Assembly: GCA_038534295.1 (NCBI GenBank)
Contig: JBCAXA010000001.1
Span: 372,001-436,000 of the forward strand
Reading direction: 5' to 3'
DNA from: JBCAXA01 sp038534295
Lineage (GTDB): Bacteria > Pseudomonadota > Gammaproteobacteria > Steroidobacterales > Woeseiaceae
Length of the DNA: 64,000 bases
Of the stretch, positions 15,703 through 24,247 are shown one piece after another (within the stretch, counting starts at the first letter, position 1; each line of letters begins with the position of its first letter). Position numbers and translations under genes: made by a program. The notes beneath the pieces were generated by a model that saw nothing but the letters and a program-made list of their open reading frames with translations, was not told the origin of the DNA and did no database searches.

Positions 15703-16974
15703 TCACGAGGTCGGCAGGTCACCGCGCAAATGTCGGCCGGCAATGAAGAAGTGCCAAGCGCTCCAGAGGTACACAAAAACCATCGCGACGAGCACGAATC
15801 GCAGCGCATCGTCACCGAATCGCGGGGTGAGCAAATCCGACGCATAACCACTCGCCAGCGGTCCAATACCTAGCCCGATGATGTTGATAACGAACAACAG
15901 CATCGCCGCAGCGGTGCTGCGCATTGCCACCGGCGCCAGGTTCTGGGTCTGGGCGAAACTCGTCGCCTGATAAAAGTTACTGAGCAGCATCGGGATGCAA
16001 AGCCCGAGCAGGGCGAGCGTTTTCGATTCGCTGAGAAACGTCAGGAAAAAAAACGGCGCTGCGCCGACAAAGGCGACCGTCGCCACCCACAGCCGCCACC
16101 GGGTATCGCGCGCACCTAATCGATCAGCCAGGAAGCCGCCCAAAAATATTCCGGCTCCTCCGGCGATGCCAAAAATCAATCCGAGTACGGTGCCGATCTC
16201 CGCCGATCCCATTGCGTGGCTGCGGACCAGAAACGCCGGCAACCAATTGGCGATCGAATAGCCAGCGAGCGCAGCCAACGCCGCGCCAAACGACAGGTGC
16301 ACGAAGGCGCGGCGCCGACGCAGATAAGCAAACGTTGCCGCGATGCCTGCCGGGGCCGTGACGCTAACGTTGCCGTCAGCCTGCCCGCGTCGCGGCTCTT
16401 TCAGCGTGAATCGCACGAGCAAGGCAACGACGAGACCGGGCAGCCCAACGACCAAAAAAGCCGTTCGCCAGCCGAAGAACTCATCCAACCAGCCACCTGC
16501 GAACAGGCCAAACATAATGCCGAGCGGAATACCGAGCGAGTAGATACTCAGCGCCGTACCGCGACGCTCCGGTGGAAAGTAGTCGGCCAGCAGCGAATGC
16601 GCCGGCGGACTGCAGCCGGCCTCACCGACACCCACACCAATACGCGCCAGTGACAGCTGCCAGACGTTCTGCGCGAGACCGCACAACGCAGTCATCGCGC
16701 TCCAGATTGCGAGCGCCCATGCGATTAGGTTGCGCCGGTTGCTGCGATCGGCGAGCCAGGCGATTGGGATGCCGAGCGTGGCGTAAAACAGCGCAAACGC
16801 CGTGCCGCCCAGAAAACCGCCCCAGGTATCGTTGAGGTTCAGTTCGGCCTGCAGCGACGGCAGCAATATCGCGAAGATCTGCCGGTCGATGAAATTCAGC
16901 GTGTAGACAACGACGAGCACACCGAGGGTGTAGCCAAGGGCTGTTGCCGACGGCCGCTGCGGGTCGGTGGTCAC
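15703..16974 (-). CDS. MFS transporter (spinster-like)
   Basis: A 423-residue major facilitator with about twelve hydrophobic segments. The N-terminal YTLNFIDRQIFAILLPSLQAE and the loop 2-3 motif LADRSNRRN are those of the spinster/hexuronate-type branch; a conserved R-x-G-V-G-x-G-E-A-G stretch (RIGVGVGEAG) lies in helix 4. Substrate unknown; bacterial spinster-like carriers move organic acids, lipids or drugs. The start overlaps the typA stop by four bases (ATGA), implying translational coupling to typA. Confidence 0.88.
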   Translation of the reverse strand: MTTDPQRPSATALGYTLGVLVVVYTLNFIDRQIFAILLPSLQAELNLNDTWGGFLGGTAFALFYATLGIPIAWLADRSNRRNLIAWALAIWSAMTALCGLAQNVWQLSLARIGVGVGEAGCSPPAHSLLADYFPPERRGTALSIYSLGIPLGIMFGLFAGGWLDEFFGWRTAFLVVGLPGLVVALLVRFTLKEPRRGQADGNVSVTAPAGIAATFAYLRRRRAFVHLSFGAALAALAGYSIANWLPAFLVRSHAMGSAEIGTVLGLIFGIAGGAGIFLGGFLADRLGARDTRWRLWVATVAFVGAAPFFFLTFLSESKTLALLGLCIPMLLSNFYQATSFAQTQNLAPVAMRSTAAAMLLFVINIIGLGIGPLASGYASDLLTPRFGDDALRFVLVAMVFVYLWSAWHFFIAGRHLRGDLPTS

Positions 16975-18797
16975 CCGGCGCGCTGCCTCGCGTCGCGCTT
17001 GCGCATACCCTCTGCGAGAATTTTCTTGCGTAGTCGGATCGATGACGGCGTGACCTCGACCAATTCGTCGTCGTCGATGAATTCGAGCGCCTGCTCCAGC
17101 GACATCCGAATCGGCGGTGTCAGGAGCAGGTTTTCGTCCGAGCCGGCGGCGCGAATGTTCGTGAGCTGTTTCGCCTTGGTGGGGTTGACGACGAGGTCGT
17201 TGTCACGCTTGTGTATGCCGACAATCATGCCCTCGTAAACGTCTTCGCCGTGACCGATAAACAGCCGACCGCGGTCCTGCAAGTTAAACAGCGCGTAAGC
17301 GAGCGCTTTGCCGTTGACGTTTGACACGAGCACGCCGTTGTTGCGCTGACCGATCAGCCCCGGCACGCTCTCGTCGTAACGGTCAAACACGTTGTAAAGC
17401 AAGCCGGTACCGGCCGTAGCCGACAGGAATTCCGTGCGGAACCCGATCAAGCCGCGCGCTGGAATTCGGTAGTCGAGTCGCACACGACCGCGCCCGTCGG
17501 CAACCATGTTGGTGAGCTCACCGCGCCGTTCGGCCAAGCGACTCATCACCGCGCCCTGGTAGTCCTCTTCGACATCGACCGTGAGATTTTCCCACGGCTC
17601 GAGCCGCTCGCCGTCGCGTTCGATCTCGATCACTTCGGGGCGCGACACGGCGAGCTCAAAGCCTTCGCGTCGCATGGTCTCGATCAGCACCGACAAATGC
17701 AGCTCACCGCGCCCGGAAACCTTGAACTTGTCCGGATCGGCGGTCGGCACAACGCGCAGCGCAACGTTGTGTTTCAACTCACGATCCAGGCGCTCTTCGA
17801 TTTGTCGGCTCGTCAGATACTTGCCATCGCGGCCGGCGAAGGGCGATTTGTTGACCTGAAACGTCATGCTGATGGTCGGCTCGTCGACACTGAGCGGCGG
17901 CAAGGCTTCGACCGAATCGCGCTCGCACAAGGTGTCGGAGATGTCGAGCTCATCAATACCGGCAAACGCAATGATATCGCCGGCGCCGGCCGTCTCGATT
18001 TTGCGTCGTTCCAGGCCGAGCAACTGGTAGAGCTCGAGGACCCGACCATTGCGGACGCGGCCGTCCGCCGCGGCGATTGCCACCGGCATATTGGCGTTGA
18101 CCTGACCGCGGCTAACTCGACCGATTCCGATTACCCCGACGTACGGATCGTAATCCAGACTCGAGACCTGCAGCTGTAGCGGACCATGCGGATCGACGTC
18201 CGGTGACGGGACGTGTTCGACGACCGCATCGAACAATGCCGTCATGTCGCCACTGCGTACGTCGGCTTCGGTACCGGCGTAGCCGTTCAGCGCCGATGCG
18301 TAAATCACCGGAAAATCGAGCTGTGCGTCGGTCGCACCGAGCTTGTCGAACAAATCGAACGTTTGGTCGAGTACCCAATCCGGCCGCGCGCCGTCACGAT
18401 CGATTTTGTTGATCACCACCAGTGGCGTAAAGCCGCGCGCAAACGCCTTGGACGTGACGAAACGGGTTTGCGGCATCGGTCCGTCGACGGCGTCGACCAA
18501 CAGCAGCACACTGTCGACCATCGACAGCACGCGTTCGACCTCGCCACCGAAATCAGCGTGGCCCGGTGTATCGACGATGTTGATCGACACATCGTTCCAG
18601 CGAATCGCGGTGTTTTTCGACAGGATCGTTATACCGCGCTCGCGTTCGAGGTCGTTCGAATCCATCACGCGCTCGTCGTCGCTCGAGCGCGCCGCTAGCG
18701 TGCCGGACTGGCGCAGCAGCTGATCGACTAAGGTGGTTTTGCCATGATCGACGTGCGCAATAATGGCAATATTGCGCAAGCGCGTGAGCTCGGCCAT
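16971..18797 (-). CDS. typA: translational GTPase BipA/TypA
   Basis: A 608-residue ribosome-associated GTPase used in ribosome assembly and stress adaptation. G motifs are all visible: IAHVDHGKTT (G1), DTPGHADFGGEVER (G3) and NKIDRDGARPDW (G4). Downstream come the domain II barrel, the RGELHLSVLIETMRREGFEL domain III, and the TypA-specific C-terminal domain with RNNGVLVSN and FIGHGEDVYEGMIVG. Length matches E. coli BipA. A perfect TATAAT hexamer is located upstream on its strand. The MFS gene follows with a 4-base overlap. Confidence 0.97.
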   Translation of the reverse strand: MAELTRLRNIAIIAHVDHGKTTLVDQLLRQSGTLAARSSDDERVMDSNDLERERGITILSKNTAIRWNDVSINIVDTPGHADFGGEVERVLSMVDSVLLLVDAVDGPMPQTRFVTSKAFARGFTPLVVINKIDRDGARPDWVLDQTFDLFDKLGATDAQLDFPVIYASALNGYAGTEADVRSGDMTALFDAVVEHVPSPDVDPHGPLQLQVSSLDYDPYVGVIGIGRVSRGQVNANMPVAIAAADGRVRNGRVLELYQLLGLERRKIETAGAGDIIAFAGIDELDISDTLCERDSVEALPPLSVDEPTISMTFQVNKSPFAGRDGKYLTSRQIEERLDRELKHNVALRVVPTADPDKFKVSGRGELHLSVLIETMRREGFELAVSRPEVIEIERDGERLEPWENLTVDVEEDYQGAVMSRLAERRGELTNMVADGRGRVRLDYRIPARGLIGFRTEFLSATAGTGLLYNVFDRYDESVPGLIGQRNNGVLVSNVNGKALAYALFNLQDRGRLFIGHGEDVYEGMIVGIHKRDNDLVVNPTKAKQLTNIRAAGSDENLLLTPPIRMSLEQALEFIDDDELVEVTPSSIRLRKKILAEGMRKRDARQRAG

Positions 18798-18833
18798 CGG
18801 GATGAGATTGGAGTGCGGGCGGCGGGGCCGCGG

Positions 18834-18839
18834 ATTATA
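18834..18839 (-). promoter_or_regulatory. -10 promoter element for typA
   Basis: On the minus strand these bases read TATAAT, a perfect sigma-70 -10 hexamer, 37 bases before the typA start codon, giving a plausible short leader. No good TTGACA match is found at 16-18 bases further upstream, so the assignment is partial. Confidence 0.45.
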
Positions 18840-18932
18840 GCCGAGCCCGCAGAGCGCCGATACTCACTTTGCACGGTTCGAGCTCGGCAATGCGCCGCCA
18901 TTGCCGCTGCCGTCGGCCGGCACGCGGTGGCG

Positions 18933-20699
18933 CTAGTTCTGGCAGGCGACGCGGCTGACCGTGCAGCGGAATTGCCGCGGGCCCATCGCCTCGGCGTCCG
19001 GTCGCCGGGGGTCGGCCGCGCCGTAAAACACCCCGTCTTGCCAGAGCACGGCCTGCACCGATCCCATGCCGAAACGCGACGAGCCAATCTTGTGTCCCAT
19101 CGCCTCGAGCTGTGTCAGCGTGTCGAGCGCGTAGCCGCGCTCGAGAAACACTTCGTCCGGATACCACTGGTGGTGGATACGCGGCGCTCTGACTGCATCG
19201 GCGACATTCATGCCGAAATCAATGAGGTTGACGATCGGTTGCAGCGTTGCCGTGATAATGCGGCTGCCGCCCGGACTGCCGAGCACGAGATAGGGTTTGC
19301 CGTCTTTGAAAACCATGGTCGGCGTCATCGATGACAGCGGCCGTTTGCCGGCCTCGATCGCATTCGCTTCTGCACCGAGGAGGCCGAACGCGTTCGGCGC
19401 ACCGGGCTTCGCGGAAAAATCGTCCATTTCGTTGTTGATCAAAAAACCGGCGCCAGCGATTGCGTGCCCGGAGCCAAACGAGAAATTCAGCGTGTACGTA
19501 TTGGCGACCGCGTTGCCGTCCGCATCGACGATGGAGTAATGCGTGGTGTCGGGGCTCTCGTAACCCGGTTCCTGACCCGGGGCGACATCACTGGAGCGCC
19601 GCGCTTTGTCCAACGGGATGGCGTCGGCGACCTCGTCCGCATAGGCTTTCGAGGTGAGCCAGTCGACCGGCACGTCGTAAAAATCCGGATCGCCAAGGTG
19701 CTTGCTGCGATCGGCAAACGCTGTGCGCATCGCCTCAACGAGCAAATGCACGGTGCGCGCAGACTCAGCGCCGTATTCGGCCAACGGATAGCGCTCGAGC
19801 ACATTCAGCATTTGCACGACATGCACACCACCCGAACTCGGCGGCGGCATCGACACGATGTCATAGCCGCGATAGGTGCCACGAACCGGCTCACGCTCGA
19901 GCACCCGGTAGGCTGCAAGATCCTCGCGAGTAATCAAACCGCCGTTCGCCGCCATGTCGTCGGCAATCAGATCGGCCACGCGGCCGCGGTAGAACGCATC
20001 GGGTCCGCCGCGCGCGATATCGCGCAGCGTACGGGCAAGCAGCGGTTGGCGAAGGACTTCCCCGGCGGCATACGTTGAGCCGTCCTGCTTGTAGTACAGC
20101 GCCAGAGCATCCGGGTCGACGGCCATGCGATTGCGTGCGCGCGTCAGGCTACGGGCCATATCGGCGGAAACGACAATGCCACGACTTGCAAGCTCAATCG
20201 CCGGCGCCACGACATCGCGCCACGGCAATCGACCGTAACGGCTGTGTGCGTGGTACAGACCGGCGACCGTGCCAGGCACGCCGGCGGCACGCAGCGAGAA
20301 ACGCGATGCTTGCGCATCCGGCTCGCCGTCCGGCTTGATGAACATGTCGCGGCTGGCGCCGGCCGGCGCGGACTCGCGGTAGTCGATGGCAACAGTCTTG
20401 TTGTCATCGGCGAGGTGCACGAGCATGAAGCCACCGCCGCCCAAGTTGCCGGCGCGCGGCAGCGTGACGGCGAGCGCAAAGCCAGTCGCTACGGCGGCAT
20501 CGATGGCGTTACCGCCGTCGGCCAGAATCTCGGCGCCGACATGGGTCGCGATCGCGTTTTGTGCAACCACCATGCCCGCTGTGTCGCTGATCGGATGGCT
20601 CAGTGCCGCGTAGCGCTGCACAACCTCGCGGGCGTCTTGCGCAAGCAAGTTCGTCGCTAGCGCGAGGCTGAGCGTAAGAAGCACAAAGTGTCGCATCAT
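18933..20699 (-). CDS. ggt: gamma-glutamyltransferase (GGT)
   Basis: A periplasmic Ntn-hydrolase that transfers or hydrolyses the gamma-glutamyl group of glutathione. The 588-residue precursor starts with a signal peptide (LLTLSLALATNLLAQDA). The autocatalytic cleavage site is visible in DTTHYSIVDADGNAV, where the second threonine becomes the N-terminal nucleophile of the small subunit. Other family motifs are GGNAIDAAVATGFALAVT, LGGGGFMLVH and MTPTMVFKDGKPYLVLGSPG. Its start overlaps the end of the thiopurine methyltransferase gene by four bases. Confidence 0.95.
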   Translation of the reverse strand: MMRHFVLLTLSLALATNLLAQDAREVVQRYAALSHPISDTAGMVVAQNAIATHVGAEILADGGNAIDAAVATGFALAVTLPRAGNLGGGGFMLVHLADDNKTVAIDYRESAPAGASRDMFIKPDGEPDAQASRFSLRAAGVPGTVAGLYHAHSRYGRLPWRDVVAPAIELASRGIVVSADMARSLTRARNRMAVDPDALALYYKQDGSTYAAGEVLRQPLLARTLRDIARGGPDAFYRGRVADLIADDMAANGGLITREDLAAYRVLEREPVRGTYRGYDIVSMPPPSSGGVHVVQMLNVLERYPLAEYGAESARTVHLLVEAMRTAFADRSKHLGDPDFYDVPVDWLTSKAYADEVADAIPLDKARRSSDVAPGQEPGYESPDTTHYSIVDADGNAVANTYTLNFSFGSGHAIAGAGFLINNEMDDFSAKPGAPNAFGLLGAEANAIEAGKRPLSSMTPTMVFKDGKPYLVLGSPGGSRIITATLQPIVNLIDFGMNVADAVRAPRIHHQWYPDEVFLERGYALDTLTQLEAMGHKIGSSRFGMGSVQAVLWQDGVFYGAADPRRPDAEAMGPRQFRCTVSRVACQN

Positions 20700-21373
20700 T
20701 TTTTCTCCGTTCGTCCGTCATCGGCCACCTGCAGCAACCAAACCGACTCGGTCAGTGACTCAAGTCCGCGCTCCGCAAATTTCGCATTGTGGGCGAGCGC
20801 GTCGCCGTCGGCAGCGAGACATCGCCATTGCACCGCATTACCAAACAATGATTTGAATTCCGCAGCCGGCACCGAATACGGTGGGCCCTGCATTCGTGAC
20901 TGGTCGTAGTCGAACGACACCAGAAGACCCGTGGCGCCGGGCCGGAGCACATCGAGCAATCGGCGGACGTAGCGCGGCCGAACGCCTGTGGGCAGAGCGA
21001 TCAGCGCAGCCCGATCGTACACGCAGTCGAAACGTCCCAATTCGCCGTCGTCAAGCGCGAAAATATCGGCGGCGTAAATAGTGATTGCACCGTGGCGATA
21101 GCGGCGCCCGCCGGCAACGTCGTCAACGGTTGGCGTGAGCCCCGCTTCGGCAAAGAACTCGGTAACCGCTTGCTCGACCAGTTCGACGCCGACCACGTCG
21201 TGACCTCTTTCGGCAAGCCAGGAAAGGTCTAAGGTCTTACCGCATAGCGGCACGAAAACCCGCTGGCCTGCATCGATCTCCGACCAATGCTTGCAGAGCA
21301 GTGGGTTGACGACCGGGACATGAAAACCGATCTGACCGGCTTCCCAGCGGCGATACCAATCCGCGTCGCTCAT
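20696..21373 (-). CDS. tpm: thiopurine S-methyltransferase
   Basis: A SAM-dependent methyltransferase of 225 residues; in bacteria these enzymes methylate thiopurines and selenium or tellurium compounds. Evidence: the N-terminal WYRRWEAGQIGFHVPVVNPL, the SAM motif FVPLCGKTLDLSWLAERGHDVVGVE in parts (PLCGKTLDL, GVELVEQAV), and DCVYDRAALIALP. The long upstream frame is rejected in favour of the ATG at 21373, which fits the family N-terminus and overlaps the upstream gene as ATGA. The end overlaps ggt by four bases, so the three genes 21738 to 18933 form one operon. Confidence 0.92.
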   Translation of the reverse strand: MSDADWYRRWEAGQIGFHVPVVNPLLCKHWSEIDAGQRVFVPLCGKTLDLSWLAERGHDVVGVELVEQAVTEFFAEAGLTPTVDDVAGGRRYRHGAITIYAADIFALDDGELGRFDCVYDRAALIALPTGVRPRYVRRLLDVLRPGATGLLVSFDYDQSRMQGPPYSVPAAEFKSLFGNAVQWRCLAADGDALAHNAKFAERGLESLTESVWLLQVADDGRTEKK

Positions 21374-21738
21374 GTCGTTATCGGTGGCTCTTGCACCGGA
21401 ATCGGCAGAGGCAGCGTGTTCGCCGATCCAGTGGCTCGTTCGTAGAGCACCCAGGCGATGCCGATAACGTTGATGACCACCCAGGCCCGGGCCGCGTGAC
21501 CAAGCCAACGGAAGTCCGTGTTGTAAGCACAGCGCCACATACCGACCAGAATCCAGATCGTGTGCAACAGTATCAATATCAACATCGGGAAGGCATAAAC
21601 CCGATCTACCTGCAGCACCAAGGCGCGGTTCAACAATTGCAGAAAGACTGTCAGCGCTGCGTACCAGATCCAGACCGTGGCCCATAGCCGCTCACGGCCA
21701 TTCCAAACGTCGCGGACGATGTTGCCGAACACACCCAA
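21370..21738 (-). CDS. small integral membrane protein of unknown function
   Basis: A 122-residue protein with three hydrophobic segments (WIWYAALTVFLQLLNRALV, MLILILLHTIWILVGMW and WVVINVIGIAWVLYE). Family not recognised. It is the first gene of a tightly coupled unit with the thiopurine methyltransferase and ggt (overlap ATGA at 21370-21373). Between it and the divergent srkA there are roughly 160-240 bases that would hold both promoters; I see no convincing -35/-10 pair there. Confidence 0.65.
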   Translation of the reverse strand: MGVFGNIVRDVWNGRERLWATVWIWYAALTVFLQLLNRALVLQVDRVYAFPMLILILLHTIWILVGMWRCAYNTDFRWLGHAARAWVVINVIGIAWVLYERATGSANTLPLPIPVQEPPITT

Positions 21739-21975
21739 CTCAACGCCTCGCCGATGAGCAAGTCGTGCGGCGCTTAGCCATGGTCGCTACGGGAAACGAA
21801 AACCAGACCATCGTTCGGGGTCGCTGCTTGACGGCGTCGCAATGTAGCACAGCCGCGTTAAGCTGTACGTCCATCGTCCGAACACCGAGCCGCAACTATC
21901 GCCAACGAGACCGAGCCGCATCCCTACGACGCGCTGACGCCCGATACAATCTGTCGGGCGATCGAGTCGCTCGAT

Positions 21976-22893
21976 ATGACGCCCGACGGGCGCCTGCTGG
22001 CGCTGAACAGCTACGAAAACCGTGTCTACCAAGTCGGTATTGAGGATGCCGAACCGGTCGTCGCCAAGTTCTATCGTCCGCAGCGCTGGCCGGATGCGGC
22101 AATCGCAGAAGAACACGCATTCGCGGCCGAACTGGCCGGCGCCGACATTCCAGTCGTGGCACCACTCCCGTTCGGCGGCCAGACGCTGCACACGGTCGAC
22201 GGCTTTCGGTTTGCGGTCTATCCGCGCCGTGGCGGCCATTGGCCTGAGCTCGATGAACCTGAACGGCTCAAGGAAATCGGCCGACTGGTGGCACGGCTGC
22301 ACAACGTCGGCGAGCTCGCGCGGTTTCAACACCGGCCGACGCTCGACGTCGAGTCGTTTGGCCGCGAACCGGTGGATACGGTCATCGATGCACAGGTGTT
22401 GCCCGATCACCTGTTTGATGCCTATGAAAGCGTCGCCGACGATCTCATCGATGCGGTCGATGCGACCCTCGAGCAATACCCGCACGTACGTCACTTTCGA
22501 CTGCACGGCGATTTGCATCCCAGCAACGTGCTGGACCGTGACGATGCCCTTTTCCTCGTCGATCTCGACGACGCACGCAACGGCCCGGCCATACAAGACC
22601 TGTGGATGTTTCTGGCCGGCAACCGCGACGAGAGATCCGCCGCGCTCGAGGCATTGCTCGAAGGTTACGCGACGTTTCGGGAATTTGACGCGAGCGAGCT
22701 CGCGTTGATCGAGTCGTACCGCGCGTTGCGCATGGTGCACTATGCCGCGTGGTTAACGTCGCGCTACAGCGACCCCGCGTTTCAACGTGCGTTTCCGTGG
22801 TTCGCCGAAGCGCGCTATTGGGAGGAGCATGTTTTGGCGCTGCGCGAGCAGCGCGCCGCGCTCGATGAGCCGGCGCTGGCGTGGCTGGCCTAA
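21976..22893 (+). CDS. srkA: stress response kinase A (SrkA/YihE), start uncertain
   Basis: A Ser/Thr protein kinase of the APH fold, in E. coli involved in survival under oxidative and envelope stress. The motifs are clear: LNSYENRVYQVG at the nucleotide loop, VAKFYRPQRW, catalytic HGDLHPSNVL and the metal-binding LVDLDDARNGPAIQDLWMF. ATG 21976 is only the first canonical start. The 20 codons before it still encode PYDALTPDTICRAIESLD, which matches the family N-terminus (compare LHPDTIMDAL in E. coli), yet the frame has no ATG, GTG or TTG back to the stop at 21859. The true start is probably non-standard, for instance ATC at 21898. Confidence 0.92.
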   Translation: MTPDGRLLALNSYENRVYQVGIEDAEPVVAKFYRPQRWPDAAIAEEHAFAAELAGADIPVVAPLPFGGQTLHTVDGFRFAVYPRRGGHWPELDEPERLKEIGRLVARLHNVGELARFQHRPTLDVESFGREPVDTVIDAQVLPDHLFDAYESVADDLIDAVDATLEQYPHVRHFRLHGDLHPSNVLDRDDALFLVDLDDARNGPAIQDLWMFLAGNRDERSAALEALLEGYATFREFDASELALIESYRALRMVHYAAWLTSRYSDPAFQRAFPWFAEARYWEEHVLALREQRAALDEPALAWLA

Positions 22894-22925
22894 GACCCGC
22901 GGAGTTCTGCGCGGCCGTCGTTTCG

Positions 22926-23642
22926 CTACACCTCTAGCTGGCCGAGGTTGGCGTGCACAACGGCACCGTTCATGACCGGGCTGGCCGCGCAGTAGTCGAT
23001 CGTTGCGGCGATCTCGTCCGGCGTGACGAGGCGACCGAACGCGTTGTTTGCGCCGATCGAGGTTCGTACCTCGTCGTCGGGAATCCGCGCACGCAACATT
23101 TCGGTATCGGTAAAGCCCGGACAAACGGCAACAGCGTGCACGCGGCGCCCGGCCAGATCCTGCGTACACGCGCGCATCAACCCAAGCACGGCATGTTTAC
23201 TGACCGTGTAGCTCAGCGTATTCGCGACCGCTTTCTCGCTGAGCGTCGAACCGACGAATATCAGTGCACTGCCGTTGCCGCAGAACCGCAACAACCGTTG
23301 GCTCAACATCATGGGCACAACCACGTTCAACTCGAGCAGGCGGCGCAGCGCCACCGGATCGGCGTCGTGAAGCGCATCGCTCACTAACTCCGCGGCATTG
23401 TGCACAACGACGGTTCGGCGCCCTTCGGTGAGATGAGCGGCAAGCCCAGCAGCAACGATGTCCGACCAATTCGCTGCCGTTAAGTCCACCTCCAAGCTGC
23501 GGACCCGCGCATCGGGACAGGGCCGCCGCGACGCACCGACGACCGTCGCGCCAGCGTCGGCGAAGCGCCGTGCGGTGGCAAGACCGATGCCGCTGCTGGC
23601 GCCGGTCACCAACACCTGGGCATCGGCCCAGTCGGCGCTCAC
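22926..23642 (-). CDS. short-chain dehydrogenase/reductase (SDR), possibly pterin reductase
   Basis: A classical SDR of 238 residues. The cofactor motif is VTGASSGIGLATARR near residue 11-25; VVHNAAE (NNAG equivalent), the catalytic serine strand LIFVGSTLSEK and the Y-x-x-x-K motif YTVSKHA are all present. The start is the GTG at 23642, overlapping the stop of the upstream PTPS-like gene (GTGA). Because of that coupling, and because sepiapterin reductases and dihydromonapterin reductase are SDRs, a pterin substrate is a reasonable guess, but the sequence alone does not prove it. Confidence 0.85.
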   Translation of the reverse strand: MSADWADAQVLVTGASSGIGLATARRFADAGATVVGASRRPCPDARVRSLEVDLTAANWSDIVAAGLAAHLTEGRRTVVVHNAAELVSDALHDADPVALRRLLELNVVVPMMLSQRLLRFCGNGSALIFVGSTLSEKAVANTLSYTVSKHAVLGLMRACTQDLAGRRVHAVAVCPGFTDTEMLRARIPDDEVRTSIGANNAFGRLVTPDEIAATIDYCAASPVMNGAVVHANLGQLEV

Positions 23643-24184
23643 GCAGCGACCCAGGTGGCCGAGCCACTTTGCCCCGGACCGGACGAAACCTTGATCTCTA
23701 CCGCCGCAAGTCCGGCGGTGGCGACAAACGCCGCATCCGCAAGCAGCTGACTCAACAGGTACCGGGAGTATTCTTCGACGGTCGAGTTTCGAATGGGCAG
23801 TACGAGCGTGTCCGACTTGAGAAACAGCATCGTCTCGGCGGCGAACCGGACTCGGTAGTAGGGGTCGTCGTCGTCGATCGTGAGGTACGGCGAGTGCGCG
23901 GGCAAAACCAGGTACTCGTCGAGTTCGTGACACAACGCACGCAGTCGATCTTTCAGCTCAACGTAGCTGAAACACATGCCGTTCTCGCCAACCGGCGCCT
24001 CGATCATCGCGTAGACGGCGAAATTATGACCGTGCAATCGCTCGCGCTCGGTCGCGGAAAAAATCGTGAAATGCGCGGCCGAGAACTTCATGTTCTCTTT
24101 ATAAACCTCGATTTTCGTTGTCGACTTGACTCCGTTGCCCATCAGCACCTGCCGGATCGCAAAATCGGCGGCAGTGTAACCCAC
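23639..24184 (-). CDS. 6-pyruvoyl-tetrahydropterin synthase/QueD-like protein with non-canonical active site
   Basis: A 181-residue member of the PTPS/QueD fold. The zinc ligands are kept: FSAAHFT and RLHGHNF give the three histidines. However, the catalytic cysteine that stands four residues before HGH in QueD (CGRLHGH) is absent here (ERERLHGH), the Asp-His pair appears as LDEYL rather than LDHHYL, and the C-terminal glutamate region reads IKVSSGPG. The NSTVEEYSRYL helix is normal. The protein is likely a PTPS paralogue with a different reaction. It is translationally coupled to an SDR gene. Confidence 0.8.
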   Translation of the reverse strand: MGYTAADFAIRQVLMGNGVKSTTKIEVYKENMKFSAAHFTIFSATERERLHGHNFAVYAMIEAPVGENGMCFSYVELKDRLRALCHELDEYLVLPAHSPYLTIDDDDPYYRVRFAAETMLFLKSDTLVLPIRNSTVEEYSRYLLSQLLADAAFVATAGLAAVEIKVSSGPGQSGSATWVAA

Positions 24185-24247
24185 GGCCGTAACCCTAGGG
24201 GTCGCAGAGCTGCGCTATAGTTCGACGATCGGCTGACAAGTACGCTT

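Noticed and set aside
21787..22740. Long minus-strand ORF (317 codons) opposite srkA
   Set aside because: It is antisense to srkA, which has clear kinase motifs; the ORF is Arg/Val-rich without family features.
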